Assembly (NCBI GenBank): GCA_900617975.1 | Contig: UZAE01013027.1 | Span: 10,043 to 27,668, forward strand | Origin: Rodentolepis nana | Taxonomy: Eukaryota; Platyhelminthes; Cestoda; Cyclophyllidea; Hymenolepididae | DNA: 17,626 bases | Direction of reading: 5' to 3' | Shown: positions 1 to 10,059 of the stretch, piece after piece | Layout of the letters: each line of letters begins with the position of its first letter | Numbering within the stretch: position 1 is the first letter of the stretch | Position numbers and translations under genes: made by a program | The notes under the pieces: generated by a model | Databases searched by the model: none | What the model was told of the DNA's origin: nothing | The model's input: the letters and a program-made list of their open reading frames with translations, nothing else

Positions 1-3000
1 ATGGCGGTTACCATGGAGATAGCTCTTCCTTTGGTAAAAGTTCGGATGACTGGGGTATCCCGACACGTCTAAACCTAGTTGAAGACAACATTGACCTTGG
101 ATACTCAGATAGCGGTAGCTTTCCAAAGAGGAAAAGTGATTTACGACGCGTACGAATTCAATCACCGAGGTGAATTGTGCCTATATACTTTCTACTTTTT
201 AATAAACAGTAGTAACAAAATATGTAAACTTATTTTGAAAGGGTGTGGCTGTTTCGGATTTAGGAAGATAACATGTTGTTGTGAATGTGTGATTCTAAAA
301 TGGCAATAGTTGGTCCTCTAAAAATGTCCAATTACTTCACATTGACCAAAGTTCTGGAAAATGGTGTTAGATGGTTGGTCTCTGTGTAAATCATATTCCA
401 TACTGACTTCTAAATATTGAGCCCACAGCAATGCAAAGATACAATTTTTAATTCATTGAAAACAAATGAAATCAGTCAACAGTAAATTTAGCAAACGAAA
501 TAGAATAGTGGGTTGAACTTAATTGCTATTTTAGGTACAGAAAGTCGAATATTCCTACATGGTACTTCAGCAGTCAGCAAAGTTAAACACTGAATTTGAT
601 GAAACTGCAGATAACTTATATCAGAAATGTTCTAAATCAAGTACTTGCTTTAAATAATTTCCTGTTATATGAAGCAGCCACTTTAAGAAGCAAAATACAT
701 GTAATACAATAGTGTACTCAGTAAACATAAAATTCTTGAGATACCCATATGGATTTGAGGATTCGATTCATGAAGTTAGAAAAATTGAACAAAGATGCAG
801 CACAATGTGTCCATTTAGCAATCAATAAAACATGTAGGGGATTTGGAAGGAAAACAAATTAGCGCACTTCAATTACTCGGCTATTGGAGACTTCTTCGAT
901 TTGAGAATGCTGTTTCACTTCGTATCATATTTAATCTACCTCATGTTAAGCTAACGGAATATGAAATTATTTAACTTTACAAAGGGTAATCATTAAATTA
1001 ATAATGAATCAAAATGGGTATTTCAAATCTAAATTAAGCCAATTTGACATTAAGGGTATTTAAAGAAAAAAAGCTTTATTACTTCACAATTATTAAATTT
1101 ATTTGATTTCTGATTGAAAATTATTGGTATCTTTGTATTCCTGACCGAATCTAGAGTGGAAAAATAAGCACAAAGTGAATTAGTTTGAAATTCAATTTTT
1201 TTTCTGAAAAATTCCTGACTTAAGAAGCTGTGAAAAGCATGTTCAAGAACTGGCATAGAATTACGCATGAAAAGATTTGTTTTAAATTCTGCTTTGAATT
1301 TCTACAGTCATTCGCTATAAATGATTTTTTAGACATGTGATAAAAGATCATAAATAAACATAACATGTTTTCGTACAAATTACTTCTAATTAATCTACAT
1401 TGAGAATAGCAAAGAAATAAGAACTAAAACTAGTTTAACTTCTCAGATGTTCCTCCTTAAATGTTCTACTATTCTGACTCGAGCCATTGTTCTAAATCAA
1501 ATAAAAAAGGCTTTTATAGTCTTGGATTTGTGATAAGTGATTGGCTGTCCCGTTAGCCAATAATTGGTGCGACAGCTTCTCTACAGGTGCTACTATTTAT
1601 TCAGTCTTGGGTGAAGAAATCCACAAATCGATATCCAGTTTTTGATATTTGAAAATCGATGGTTTCCTTCAAAGGCACTGAAAATATTCGCTCAGGATTT
1701 TAAAAGAGAGTCAAATCTAAATGAAATGTTACATATACCTAGAGACATTGATATCTGGAACACACTAGCAACATAGACAGACAGAGAGTCCGATGAACAT
1801 ATTTTCCAGGTGGAATATTTTTCCAGAGCATGAAATGCTTTGATCAACCAACACACCCCCAATGTAACCTACAGGAGGAAATGGGGAAGACCCACCTGAT
1901 TCGATGTCCAACCCTACAGACAACGACAGAAACCCAGAGATACTGGGAAGCCAGAAGACAGCTAATGAACTGCAATTAATGAACCGTTATATGTGTTGTC
2001 CCCCCCCCCTCCCCCATGGGGAAAGCTGAAGTCAACTAATGGGCTAATGATAAACATTATAAAGCCTGCCATTTGAAATAGTAACAATACTAAATGAGGT
2101 CGTAATAGTGGCAAATTGGTAAATACTGATCTAAAGAGAATATTTCATTTGGTATAGCTTAATGAAATATTTTTTGTATGACTCATGATATATTTCAACA
2201 CAAGCAATAAAATTTTTGGGAAGTAAGGTTCAAGGCAAACAGACTTCAGCAGAATTTGTTAGGTTTATATTAATCAAGGGACTTTGAGTTACTTCATTCA
2301 CATTTCAAATTTACTTGCAAATTTGAACATTTTCGGCTGATATCAATTGATCGAAAAATGCATTTTCATCTTGAACTTTGTTGAACTGATAGCAGGATTG
2401 GCCAGAAGAGTAAATGTACTCAAAGTAACTTAATTAACCTCAAAGAAAATGTACATTCAAATATGAGAATTATAAATTATATTGATACGAGAAAAGAAAT
2501 TAAAGACGTTTCACGAATTAAATTTTTCTCCAATCCTTTTACAGTTAGCTGAATTCATTTAAGTTAGGCAATTTTAATGAATAGGCGTCGATTATTGAAC
2601 AATAAATTGAGTGCCATGAAAGTGAATAACAATTAATTCATTTTAGGCCAGATAGTAGATCGGTTCAAACTGAGTCTCCAGAGCGCGCCACAGAGGAGGC
2701 CAACTGTATGAATATTTCACCGCGAGACAAGGAGGCTGGACAGAAACACGAAGTTGGAAGGCGTCATCGGCCACTTTCCTCGCGAAATATTCCCTGTGGA
2801 CTCATTTCCGAGCCTCAACGAGTGGTGGCTGAGATTAGTGGTGAATTCTCGCCTGCTGAAGGGGGCGAACTTAAAATTCCTGAACATGGTGTTGAGCTTT
2901 CTATACCTCCTGGGGCTATTCCAGATGATGGTAATGGAGAAAAACAGGAGATTTACCTTAGGGTAAGGTTTCATTGTCTGCTAAGTTAACTTTAATAGAT

Positions 3001-5047
3001 TTTGATAGAGTATAGACTGAAAAGTTTCCGATGCATGAGAGGAATTGATGTAGGGCAAGAAATAAGCAAATTGGCACTCTTCTGCGAATCTGACCACTAG
3101 AGGACATAAGCCCCTATATATTCTGCCTACAAATGACACTCAGGTGACTAGAATAGCAGGAAGACCTAATCTTTTAAAATATGTTTGAGACTTCTGTTGA
3201 AATCAGTCTGCATTGTAATTATTAGACCATTAGAAGAGCAAGAGTAAGTTGTTTCCTTAGGCAATAAGAATATTAGTGGTGAGGCACCAACTTAGTCCAC
3301 ATCGAATTTGCTTATTGAGAAGATGGAATAATATGACTTCAGCATTTTAGTTGTAATTAGAAGTATTGATCCAAATATTGGTCCTTGATTAGTTGGGTGA
3401 CTTCTGCACACACTCTATGCTTTTTCAATTCACGATCAGTGGCAAGTGGCAGTGTTGTGAACTCAACAGGTCAAAAATACAGAAGAAAAAGGCTAGCGAA
3501 GGAGAGGAGTGAGAGGAAGTACTTTGGTGGTTGTAGTTGGAGAATGGCTCTGGCATGGATCGGATCAGCGGTAAGATTAAGTTTGAGTGCTTAAAGTTAT
3601 GAGTAGATGCAGACAGTAGTAAATTACGACAGTTTTTCGAGGTAAAAGTTCTGCCATTAAATAAGGAAATAGGAGATGAAGATGGATTCAGGTCAGTTGT
3701 GGAGTATGCTAATCTGGAGCTTGAAAGATAAAGATGGTGATTTTAAATATCAATAAGCTGACAAAAAATAAATGCCTGCAAATAACATGAATTTGAACTA
3801 ATCATTTTACAAAACTCACACTAAATTATAAATACTACATGTCTAAAGAGTAAGCAGTACAAATATGACCTAGACCAAACCACGGTAATCCTACTGACAT
3901 ATACCACAAGTCCCCAGCAACGACATTAGGTATAAATTGTCAAAGAATTCACTTGGCCATGCACAATTAAGCGGACAAACAAAGTATTGTTTTGAGAGGT
4001 TTTTGAGTAAAATGCTGGTTAATTGAGTACAAGAATAATGACCCTTGATTTAATGGGAGACCTCCGCACACACAGGCACACACACTCTGGGTTTGTTCAC
4101 TTCACGATCAGTGGCTTGTCAATGTGGTGGATTCAACAGGTAAAAATGAAAAAGAAAGCTATCAAACGGAGGATTGAAAAAGTGCTCCGACAAACATTAT
4201 TAAATCCATAATTTGTAGATGTGTGCAAGTGTTTGCGAATAGAGATACCTTTATTTACAAGCAAGATTCATTCTCAAAATTTGGTTTGACTGTAATCAAA
4301 TGAAACTTATTACTGATAAAGCATATCAGGAATGATTAACAAGTAAACTCCTATCGGGAGTAGAGCAGGAATTGGTATTTTGTTTTACGTCTTGCAAAAG
4401 TATCGAAAAATACCAAATAAATTAGGGGAATTATCACACAAAGTTTTCACTAACATAGACTCTTCATTTGATGGATAAATTTTGCATGTGTTCTTATGCA
4501 TTAACAATCGGATTTTCCAACGCAGGTCTACGAAGGTACAAATCGTAAAGTGGGAGAAGAAGAGCAAGATTTAGAAAAGAAATCGCATATTGTCAGTCCT
4601 GTGATAATGTGCGGACCTCGCGGACTTCGATTTCAAAAGCCAATTAAACTCACAATGCCACGCTTTCATACCCACAGTGGTGGCCCAAGTGAACCAGAAG
4701 TTTCAAAGCAGTACGTCGAGGAAGGCAAAGCTCACCAATCAGCATCTTCTTCGTCTTCTTGGAGTTTAAGAGTGCTGCATGCAGCAACTCAATCAGACGC
4801 AATTACAACATCAGCTTCCGCATCTGCATCTGAGTCGGAAATGCGTTCGCATGCATTGCGTCAATGGAGAACTGTTCGACCACCACTCTCTAACATTATT
4901 GAACCAGCGGATTCTTCTTCCAAACCTACTGTAGCCTCAGCTCCGCCGCTTAGACAATTAAGCGGAACAGAGAGCGATAGTAGTGGAGCTGCAATCACTT
5001 ACAAAGTTGCGGAATCATTCATCTCCCTCCTAATTGATCACTTCTAA
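1..5047 (+). CDS. Tight junction protein ZO-1 (TJP1) homologue, C-terminal part, spliced, 5' partial
   Basis: Spliced CDS of three visible exons: 3-169 (frame starts at base 3; the exon continues off the left edge), 2647-2962 and 4526-5047, giving 334 codons plus TAA. ZO proteins are submembrane MAGUK scaffolds that tie junction membrane proteins to actin; their PDZ, SH3 and GUK parts would lie to the left of this window. The visible part is a polar linker followed by a ZU5 domain. Motifs typical of the ZO ZU5 fold are GGEL..PEHGVELSIPPGAIP and KQEIYLRV in exon 2, then VSPVIMCGPRGLRFQKPI and the final SLLIDHF in exon 3. The invariant-looking MCGP.GL.F..P block and the LIDHF end point to ZO rather than to ankyrin or UNC5 ZU5 domains. 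Splice sites are GTGAAT/TTTTAG (phase 2) and GTAAGG/CGCAG (phase 0). The frame stays open across both joins. Confidence 0.88.
3..169 (+). CDS. ZO-1 homologue, exon in the linker before ZU5 (5' partial)
   Basis: Frame 3 is open from the left edge to the stop at 171-173. It encodes about 55 residues rich in Ser, Asp, Lys and Arg (for example SSSFGKSSDDWGIPTRL and FPKRKSDLRRVRIQSPR), consistent with the disordered linker that precedes the ZU5 domain in ZO proteins. The donor GTGAAT begins at 170, just before the in-frame TGA, and leaves two bases (ag) of a split Arg codon. The first base of the exon at 2647 completes that codon. No acceptor is visible before base 3, so the exon begins outside the window. 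The product call depends on the downstream ZU5 exons, because this linker has no recognisable domain. Confidence 0.7.
170..2646 (+). other. Intron of the ZO-1 homologue (2477 nt)
   Basis: Runs from GTGAAT to TTTTAG. It is mostly A+T-rich sequence with no convincing exon in either strand. It contains a 3' fragment of the SINE-like element (about 1993-2080) and, just before it, a short block of higher G+C (about 1835-1990) that I could not identify. Confidence 0.7.
1993..2080 (+). mobile_element. SINE-like element, 3' fragment (copy C)
   Basis: This stretch matches the 3' third of the two full copies at 8537 and 10071. It shares a C-run after TTGT (2000-2009), then a block reading CTGAAGTCAACTAA, gGGCTAATGATAA and GCCTGCCATTT. 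The A+T-rich middle between the C-run and CTGAAGTC is deleted relative to the other copies. No 5' part of the element was found upstream, and no target-site duplication was evident. It lies in the sense orientation inside a ZO-1 intron. Confidence 0.6.
2647..2962 (+). CDS. ZO-1 homologue, exon with first half of the ZU5 domain
   Basis: Bounded by the acceptor TTTTAG (ends 2646) and the donor GTAAGG (starts 2963). The first base completes the split Arg codon from the previous exon. About 65 residues of charged linker come first. The ZU5 start follows, with VVAEISGEFSPAEGGELKIP, then HGVELSIPPGAIPDDGNG and EKQEIYLRV. These align with the Gly-Gly, Ile-Pro-x-Gly-Ala-Ile-Pro and Gln-Glu-Ile-Tyr motifs of vertebrate ZO-1. 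The exon ends in phase 0 after CTT AGG. Other-frame open stretches here, on both strands, are shadows of this exon. Confidence 0.87.
3363..3520 (+). repeat. Diverged direct repeat R1, copy 1 (ZO-1 intron)
   Basis: Shares with 4021-4190 the ordered blocks CCTTGATT, GCACACACTCT, TTCACGATCAGTGGC, TCAACAGGT and a following purine-rich AAAAA/GAAAG tract. The open frame in this copy is short and not conserved in the other, so I read it as a decayed interspersed repeat, not a gene. The family is unknown. Confidence 0.55.
4021..4190 (+). repeat. Diverged direct repeat R1, copy 2 (ZO-1 intron)
   Basis: Second copy of the repeat at 3363-3520, in the same orientation about 0.65 kb downstream. It differs by a 10-base expansion of its CA-rich part (about 4063-4084). 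A short basic frame (QVKMKKKAIKRRIEKV) is open here but has no counterpart in copy 1, so I do not call a protein. Confidence 0.55.
4526..5047 (+). CDS. ZO-1 homologue, terminal exon with second half of the ZU5 domain
   Basis: Begins after the acceptor CGCAG at phase 0 with VYEGTNRK and ends at TAA (5045-5047), giving 173 residues. HIVSPVIMCGPRGLRF followed by QKPIKLTMP is the best-conserved ZO ZU5 block, and VAESFISLLIDHF is the family C terminus. Between them lies about 105 residues of low-complexity Ser/Ala-rich sequence, including SASSSSSW and TTSASASASESE. From what I know of vertebrate ZO-1 this gap is only about 45 residues, so the loop is greatly enlarged here. The GTG at 4550 sometimes picked as a start is internal to the exon. 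Confidence 0.9.
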   Translation, partial: VYEGTNRKVGEEEQDLEKKSHIVSPVIMCGPRGLRFQKPIKLTMPRFHTHSGGPSEPEVSKQYVEEGKAHQSASSSSSWSLRVLHAATQSDAITTSASASASESEMRSHALRQWRTVRPPLSNIIEPADSSSKPTVASAPPLRQLSGTESDSSGAAITYKVAESFISLLIDHF

Positions 5048-5123
5048 CTGACATAACAATCTTCATTTGTCTTCAATATACAAGGGTTTGATAGGAAGAT
5101 AAGTGCATGAGAGTAACTACGTC

Positions 5124-5129
5124 AATAAA
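5124..5129 (+). promoter_or_regulatory. Candidate polyadenylation signal of the ZO-1 homologue
   Basis: AATAAA lies 77 nt after the stop codon, with a second AATAAA at 5184-5189. Both are placed plausibly for a short 3' UTR. Cleavage sites cannot be seen from sequence alone. Confidence 0.5.
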
Positions 5130-5189
5130 GCTTTCGAAATTGAAAACAGATAAGTCATAACGTTAATTAAAATGTTTCTAATCAATAAA

Positions 5190-6585
5190 CTGCAGAGGTA
5201 GGGGTTATTAAGAGTGAGAAAACTGTTCTCTATTTTCTGAGATGTTTACTGCGCAATCGTTGTTTGTCTGAGCCAATGAGAGAGGGTGAGGGCGTGAAAA
5301 AAGCACGCGAACACATCTAACAATAGCCAAATAAGAATGTGATTGAACGGATAGTGAATAAGCCAGAGAACTGATTAAAGGTCTGATAAATTATCAGATG
5401 TAAGTTCAAATTTGCATGAGAAATTAAAGCTAAAATTTTCTGAGAAAAATTTAAATTCCCAGGACTTGCTTGAATAAAGAGTGAATCGGAGAAGTAATTT
5501 GATTTGGAATCAAGTATTAATTAAAAGGGCATTGAGATAACATTCTATAAAAATGGTGAATGATGCTGACAATTGAGAAACTAACAGATTCGCCAATAAA
5601 CGACAAATTAATTATTCATTGAATATTAATTTGCGTAGGAGAGATATTAGATTAATTTGGTTTAATTATTCTGGCAAGCGTTGTGGGCACTAGTCAGTGA
5701 AACGACTTGACCATAAACAAAATATTGTTGTCTGGACACCATTGTGGGCCATATTTTGTTATAGAGCAATTTCCATATTAATTAACATTGAAGCTCAATA
5801 ATCTGTGGGAAATGTAAATACTTGTGTGATCGTAGATACAAATTCATGATTCCCCTTCCAATGCCTCCTTCCAAGACAGGAATACTGTTCAATAAGTCCG
5901 GATAACGTTAAACCTTGCGAGATCACGCATTACCAACGATTAGCCGCTTTAGTTTATACTCTTATTGCTCATCGCCTCGTTTTCAAACTTGATTATAATT
6001 TTTAACTGTCAATCGATAACTTAAAAGCCTCTTCAGAGTTATAGCCAAACGCGATGAATTTCCATTTTTGGATGAAGTTTTATTTTCGGGAACACGAGAA
6101 ATTGATTCAGTGTTGTTGGCAAGGCTTAATAGCATTAACTGCTATGACAATTGTCGCAATATTCTGCCATTAACTAACATTGGAATGAAGTATTCAACCA
6201 AAATATGCAGGAATGTGGAACCGAAGATAACTTTGTTATAAATTGTGGGTGCTAAAACGAATTTGAAGACGTTCTAGTTAATGGCGATAATCAGCCATCA
6301 TTGAAGCAATGACTGCACAATTTACTACTGATGTCCAAATCACCGGTGGCTTAATATCTCTCACTCCGTTCTTTCCAACTCATGAAGGTCAGGCAATGAG
6401 TCAGTTCATGCAATGCGCATAACACTGCAAACTCATGTTTTTCTTCAATTCCATTTCACCTCAACAGACTCACGGAAACTCGTTTTCACTCCCGAGTTGT
6501 TCCATCAATGAGCCAACTTATTTCAAGCTCATTGCATATCTTCCCCTCCACATGATTTCGCTTTACTGATTAAAGCACTATTCGT
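5190..6585. other. Intergenic, no gene recognised
   Basis: A+T-rich spacer between the ZO-1 3' end and the first transposase relic. Every frame is broken by stops within short distances, and no splice-compatible series of exons or RNA gene was found. Around 6300-6500 the base composition is more even and may be an old repeat, but no second copy was found in the window. Confidence 0.5.
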
Positions 6586-6589
6586 ATTA

Positions 6590-6744
6590 CAACAGGTCGC
6601 TATTGAATTAATCATGTTTATCCTCTTACCAAGAAACCAGATGGAATCAATATCTTCTCCCAGAATACTTAGCTTAATTAATCTGCTTGGAGAATAGAAT
6701 TGAATATAAGTTACTTTCATGACAAATCGTGTTGCTTCCATCAT
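6590..6744 (-). pseudogene. Tc1/mariner-type transposase relic (copy d), C-terminal fragment
   Basis: On the minus strand, DIDSIWFLGKRINMINS (about 6604-6654) aligns with FDSIWS.GKRTYMMNS, the reading I infer by comparing four relics in this window. It corresponds to the transposase block usually of the form PLDFFLWGHVKRTVY, downstream of the second catalytic Asp. The DNA matches copy a (7940-8040) over TTGATTCCATCTGGT, then TGGTAAG, GGA and ATTCAA. The 71-codon frame here is a remnant, not a gene: no DDE catalytic residue is visible. Confidence 0.45.
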
Positions 6745-7009
6745 TGCAATATTAGCCTAGACACTAGGAGAACAGTGATCTGAAACTGAAGTCACAATAC
6801 TCCGTTTAATATCAATATTCTTGCTACGCGATATATGCACCTCGTAGGAGGGTAAATCTTCATATCAAAATATTAGTCACGTACTTAAAGAATTCCTTTC
6901 TCCCCAGTTTTTGGCGTTTGGTAGAGAACACTGGCTCAATAATGAACTGCTTGTCAACCGATGGTATTGAACCACTTGAAAATACGTTGATTGGTTATGG
7001 ATTCTTGAA

Positions 7010-7440
7010 ATTATTTCAATTTTTATTGGAATTGTGTGATTAAAATAAAACTAATATTGGCCGGATCATTGTGATTACCTCGAATCTTTCCATTTATTTT
7101 TTTGCAGTTTCTCACCTTGATGGCTTAATAAAAGGTTTCGGTGAAGACGCTATTCTTGTCTCTCTTGATATCATTGCAAAGTTATTGGCTTTAATATTCT
7201 TGTTCATGAATAATTTCCAGATCAGCTATGACATCAAAGAAAATCACCTTTCATTATTTTCCCAAACCGACATAATTATTTGAAAAGATCTTCATAAATG
7301 GACATGTTTTTCAATTCTTGATAAAGGTCAATTAACCTTTACTTAATATATTGAATTTTAAAATTTTCCAATTTACCACATGATTAAATCGTTCAGACAT
7401 TTTTCTTCTTTTAAAATGAATGTTTCATGTTAGGAATCCT
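7010..7440 (+). repeat. Dispersed direct repeat R4, copy 1
   Basis: Aligns with about 17180-17626 through ordered shared blocks: ATTCTTGAAAT, TTCTCACyTTGATGGC, TTATTCTTGTCTCTCT, TTCATGAAT, AATTTCCAGAT, TTTCATTATTT, ATCTTCATAAATG and TTTTAAAATTTTCC. Order and spacing are similar, with indels. The open frame 7071-7283 is not preserved in the second copy. The element class is unknown. Confidence 0.6.
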
Positions 7441-7779
7441 TTGCAACTATCTCGTAAAAAATTCTATTTGACTCCATCTTTATACAAAAAATTTTAGCTT
7501 AAATAGATATGTCTGTTTAATTCCGCCTTGACAAGAAATTCAATTTATCGATTTAAACTGGTGAATATTGCATAGAAACATTATTATTAATACTGAACGA
7601 AAATTAATCTGTCAACGATTTACCTAACCAAAGGAGTCTAGACTATTCAAATCAAGTACGTGTTTACGCTAGGCTTTTACTTTGCAAGCTAAATCATTGA
7701 ACCACCTCAATGTCAAGGAACGTTGGCTAATTACTCACGACTTGTAATCACATAAAATTGGGCAATATATGGTAAGCAG

Positions 7780-8045
7780 TAAAATATTTAATTTAAAATG
7801 TCAACTTGGTTGCTAATGGATCAGGAAGGAATTATTTTTTGCCTAAAACTAGATATCACGATGGATGTACTTGATCTGGAAACTCATCACACCAACGTAG
7901 CTTCACTTTACAGACAAATTCTCAAATAGATTGAGAACAGATCAATGTTGAATTGATCAGGCATGTCCCCTTACCACGTGACCGACCAGATGGAATCAAA
8001 CCATTCTGTCAGATTGCTCAACGCTGGAAATCTATTGACGCAGTG
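7780..8045 (-). pseudogene. Tc1/mariner-type transposase relic (copy a), C-terminal part
   Basis: Read on the minus strand from about 8040 downwards, the sequence gives FPALSNLTEWFDSIW, with TTTGATTCCATCTGGT shared with relic d and a GGTCACGTGG block shared with relic b. The region 7780-7930 also aligns with 15890-16030 of relic c (CAACTTG, GGTCAGGA, GTACTTGA, CTCATCA). Stops and frameshifts interrupt it, so it is a dead fragment. It stands about 1.1 kb from relic d in the same orientation. Confidence 0.5.
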
Positions 8046-8390
8046 GTATTTAAAAGAGAGGAACAGATAAATTTGATTTGCTCAGAAAACAGCCATCATC
8101 AACACAAACCATAAATACTTCTTCACTGCAATACTGGCACTAGATGTTAAAGGCAAGCGGAAGATAAGGCTACGATGTACTTCGAGCTCAAAATCAGCGC
8201 TGATTTGAGAATGAACTGTTTGTCTAAAAATGGCATTTGCATTGAATGATGATCTGGTGCTAGCAAAACACGAAATTTGCCTAAAGTTATTTTATAATTT
8301 TAGCTATTGAATCGATTTAGACAAAAACGGATAATTTAACAACAATAATTCGGACTTCATGTCATTTTTAAAGGAGAAGTCATCGGTAGA
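8046..8390. other. Intergenic, nothing recognised
   Basis: A+T-rich sequence between relic a and repeat R2, with all frames broken. It may contain more decayed N-terminal transposase sequence on the minus strand, but no motif could be supported. Confidence 0.4.
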
Positions 8391-8394
8391 TGGA

Positions 8395-9240
8395 AAGTAG
8401 CAAGTGTTTAAAGATTAATAGGAATAATGGATGATGGAAGCAGTCGAGGAGGTTTAGTGGGAAGATTGAATCTATAAGCTCGGAGTGTAGTTGAAGTGTC
8501 ACAGCACTTTTTTGATATCTTAAATGTTTATTTTGCGGGGTGTGGGATAGACTTGCCTCCTTGTGAGGTACCCTGGGTAACGTATATTCATACGGTAGTT
8601 GAATTCTGACTTCAAACTACTATTACCCTACTGTATGCCATATTCAACTCCTACCACAGTGCTCATTTTACCCATTTTGAGCCTCTATGTGTGTGTGTTT
8701 CTTTTGCATCTGTGAATCACTCTTCTGCTCCCCCTCTCAAATTATTCCCATTTTGATATTCCTCCTCCCCTCTATGAAGCCCGAAGTCAACTAAAGAGCT
8801 AATGATAACTATCAAAACGTCTGCCATTTGTTATAAATAAATAAATGATCATTTTGCACTCTAAAGCACCTCAAATAATTTTTTATTCTTATATCTCTAA
8901 ACAGTTTCAACTTGAAATGATATTTTCCTACCTTAGTTGAAATATGTTAATTCAAAACTAAATTGTTCTCAATTCATTTATCAATTTCAATCAAGCAAAT
9001 TGAAAATGAAAGATAATTTTGGCAAATTCATGTTTCAGGGCAACTATTATCTCCAATAATTTCAATTAAAATGCCATAAGAGAATCGGAGAAATGTGATG
9101 TTGATTGGCAAACGTTCATATTAGCATCTGGTGATTAAAAGGAAGATATGTAGACAATGTTACAATTAATAAGGGTGTTTATATTGTTTCAAAATTGAAA
9201 CATGTTTAGACGAATTTTACTAGGAACTATGGGAAACGTT
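8395..9240 (+). repeat. Dispersed repeat R2, copy 1, interrupted by a SINE-like insertion
   Basis: Two parts flank the SINE-like element at 8537-8850. The left part (8395-8529) matches 13650-13765, with AGTCGAGGAGGTT..GTGGGA and CGGAGTGTAGTTGAAGTG. The right part (8858-9240) matches 13890-14180, with CTCAATTCATTTATCAATT, AAGATAATTTTGGCA, AATTAATAA.GGT and TTCAAAATT. Removing the insertion and one target copy leaves about 525 bp, close to the 540 bp of copy 2. In copy 2 the left part reads as a possible transposase tail; here that frame has stops. Confidence 0.6.
8530..8857 (+). mobile_element. SINE-like element, full copy A, with target-site duplication
   Basis: The element body is 8537-8850 (314 bp), flanked by the direct repeat ATTTTGC at 8530-8536 and 8851-8857. 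It starts GGGGTGTGGGATAGACTTGCC and contains CCCTGGGTAACGTAT, a CTGTATGCCATATTC block, a C/T-rich tract, then GAAGTCAACTAAAGAGCTA and CTGCCATTTG. It ends in a short tetranucleotide tail, (AAAT)n. Flanking duplications of variable length and a simple-repeat 3' tail are hallmarks of target-primed retroposition. There is no coding potential. Matching TATTCAACTCC (8641-8651) to a pol III box B is tempting but weak. Confidence 0.75.
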
Positions 9241-10058
9241 TCATGATAGGAGATCAGCTGGAACCTATTTTTTTATTACTCTCAAGCGTTTCAAATCAAT
9301 TACAATTTACACAACTACACAAGTCTCCACATATTATACTAAGATATGCATACGGTAGCACTTCGAAGACACCAAACGCGATAATAGGTATTTCGATTTC
9401 CAACAGTTGAAAATTAGAAATTAATTGACTTTCAGTCGCAGCCTTTCTGCTCATTCAGTGAAAGGCACTGCAAGGAATAAATTGAGGCTTTCAAGGCACT
9501 CACAAGGTAGATAAGCAAGCATTGAGCTTTAAAAGGTCAATAACTCCCACTTCAGACATGGTTAGGAACATTGTGCCAAAGCCAAACAGTATACTCCATA
9601 ATTCAATGCTGCCAAGAGATAGTCGAAATATCCTAGTCACAACGCAAAAATGCCTGAAAATTGGAAATTATTAGCACAAACAAAATATTTGTCGCTTAAG
9701 AAGATTAAACATTGAAGAATATTGAAGTATTCATAATCATCATCACAAAAAATATACAACAGGATATTATCACGTTGTAGTTTTATATTAATTAATGTAT
9801 TTTTGTGCAGTTAATGACTCAAAAAAATCGAAGATTTTCTCAGCTAAGCATTTAGCCATTCTAACGTGAGATTCAGTACCAATTTCATTGAAATGCCTAC
9901 TTATTGCCCCCAAAAGTCATTCTTCCAATATATTTCAAGCCAATATTATTATTCTGTAGTGGAGTGGTTTTAGGTTCTGAAATGAAATAATCTATTTAGC
10001 TATTTAGGCCTTTTTATTCCACTTTTTTTATTTTTAAACTCCAAAACAAATCAAAACA
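9241..10058. other. Intergenic, no gene recognised
   Basis: A+T-rich spacer with short broken frames on both strands. No splice-linked exons, RNA genes or repeats shared with the rest of the window were detected. Confidence 0.45.
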
Positions 10059-10059
10059 A

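Larger units (their letters stand above)
2963..4525 (+). other. Intron of the ZO-1 homologue (1563 nt)
   Basis: Runs from GTAAGG to CGCAG in phase 0. It contains two diverged direct copies of one repeat (about 3363-3520 and 4021-4190), listed separately. The remainder is A+T-rich, with no coding exon that I can support. Confidence 0.7.

Noticed and set aside
2717..2974. Minus-strand 85-codon frame and a second plus-strand frame over the ZU5 exon
   Set aside because: Both are shadows of the ZO-1 exon, whose own frame matches a known domain and has proper splice sites.
7071..7283. 70-codon hydrophobic frame that might be a membrane protein exon
   Set aside because: The second R4 copy at 17 kb does not keep the frame, so it is not under coding constraint.
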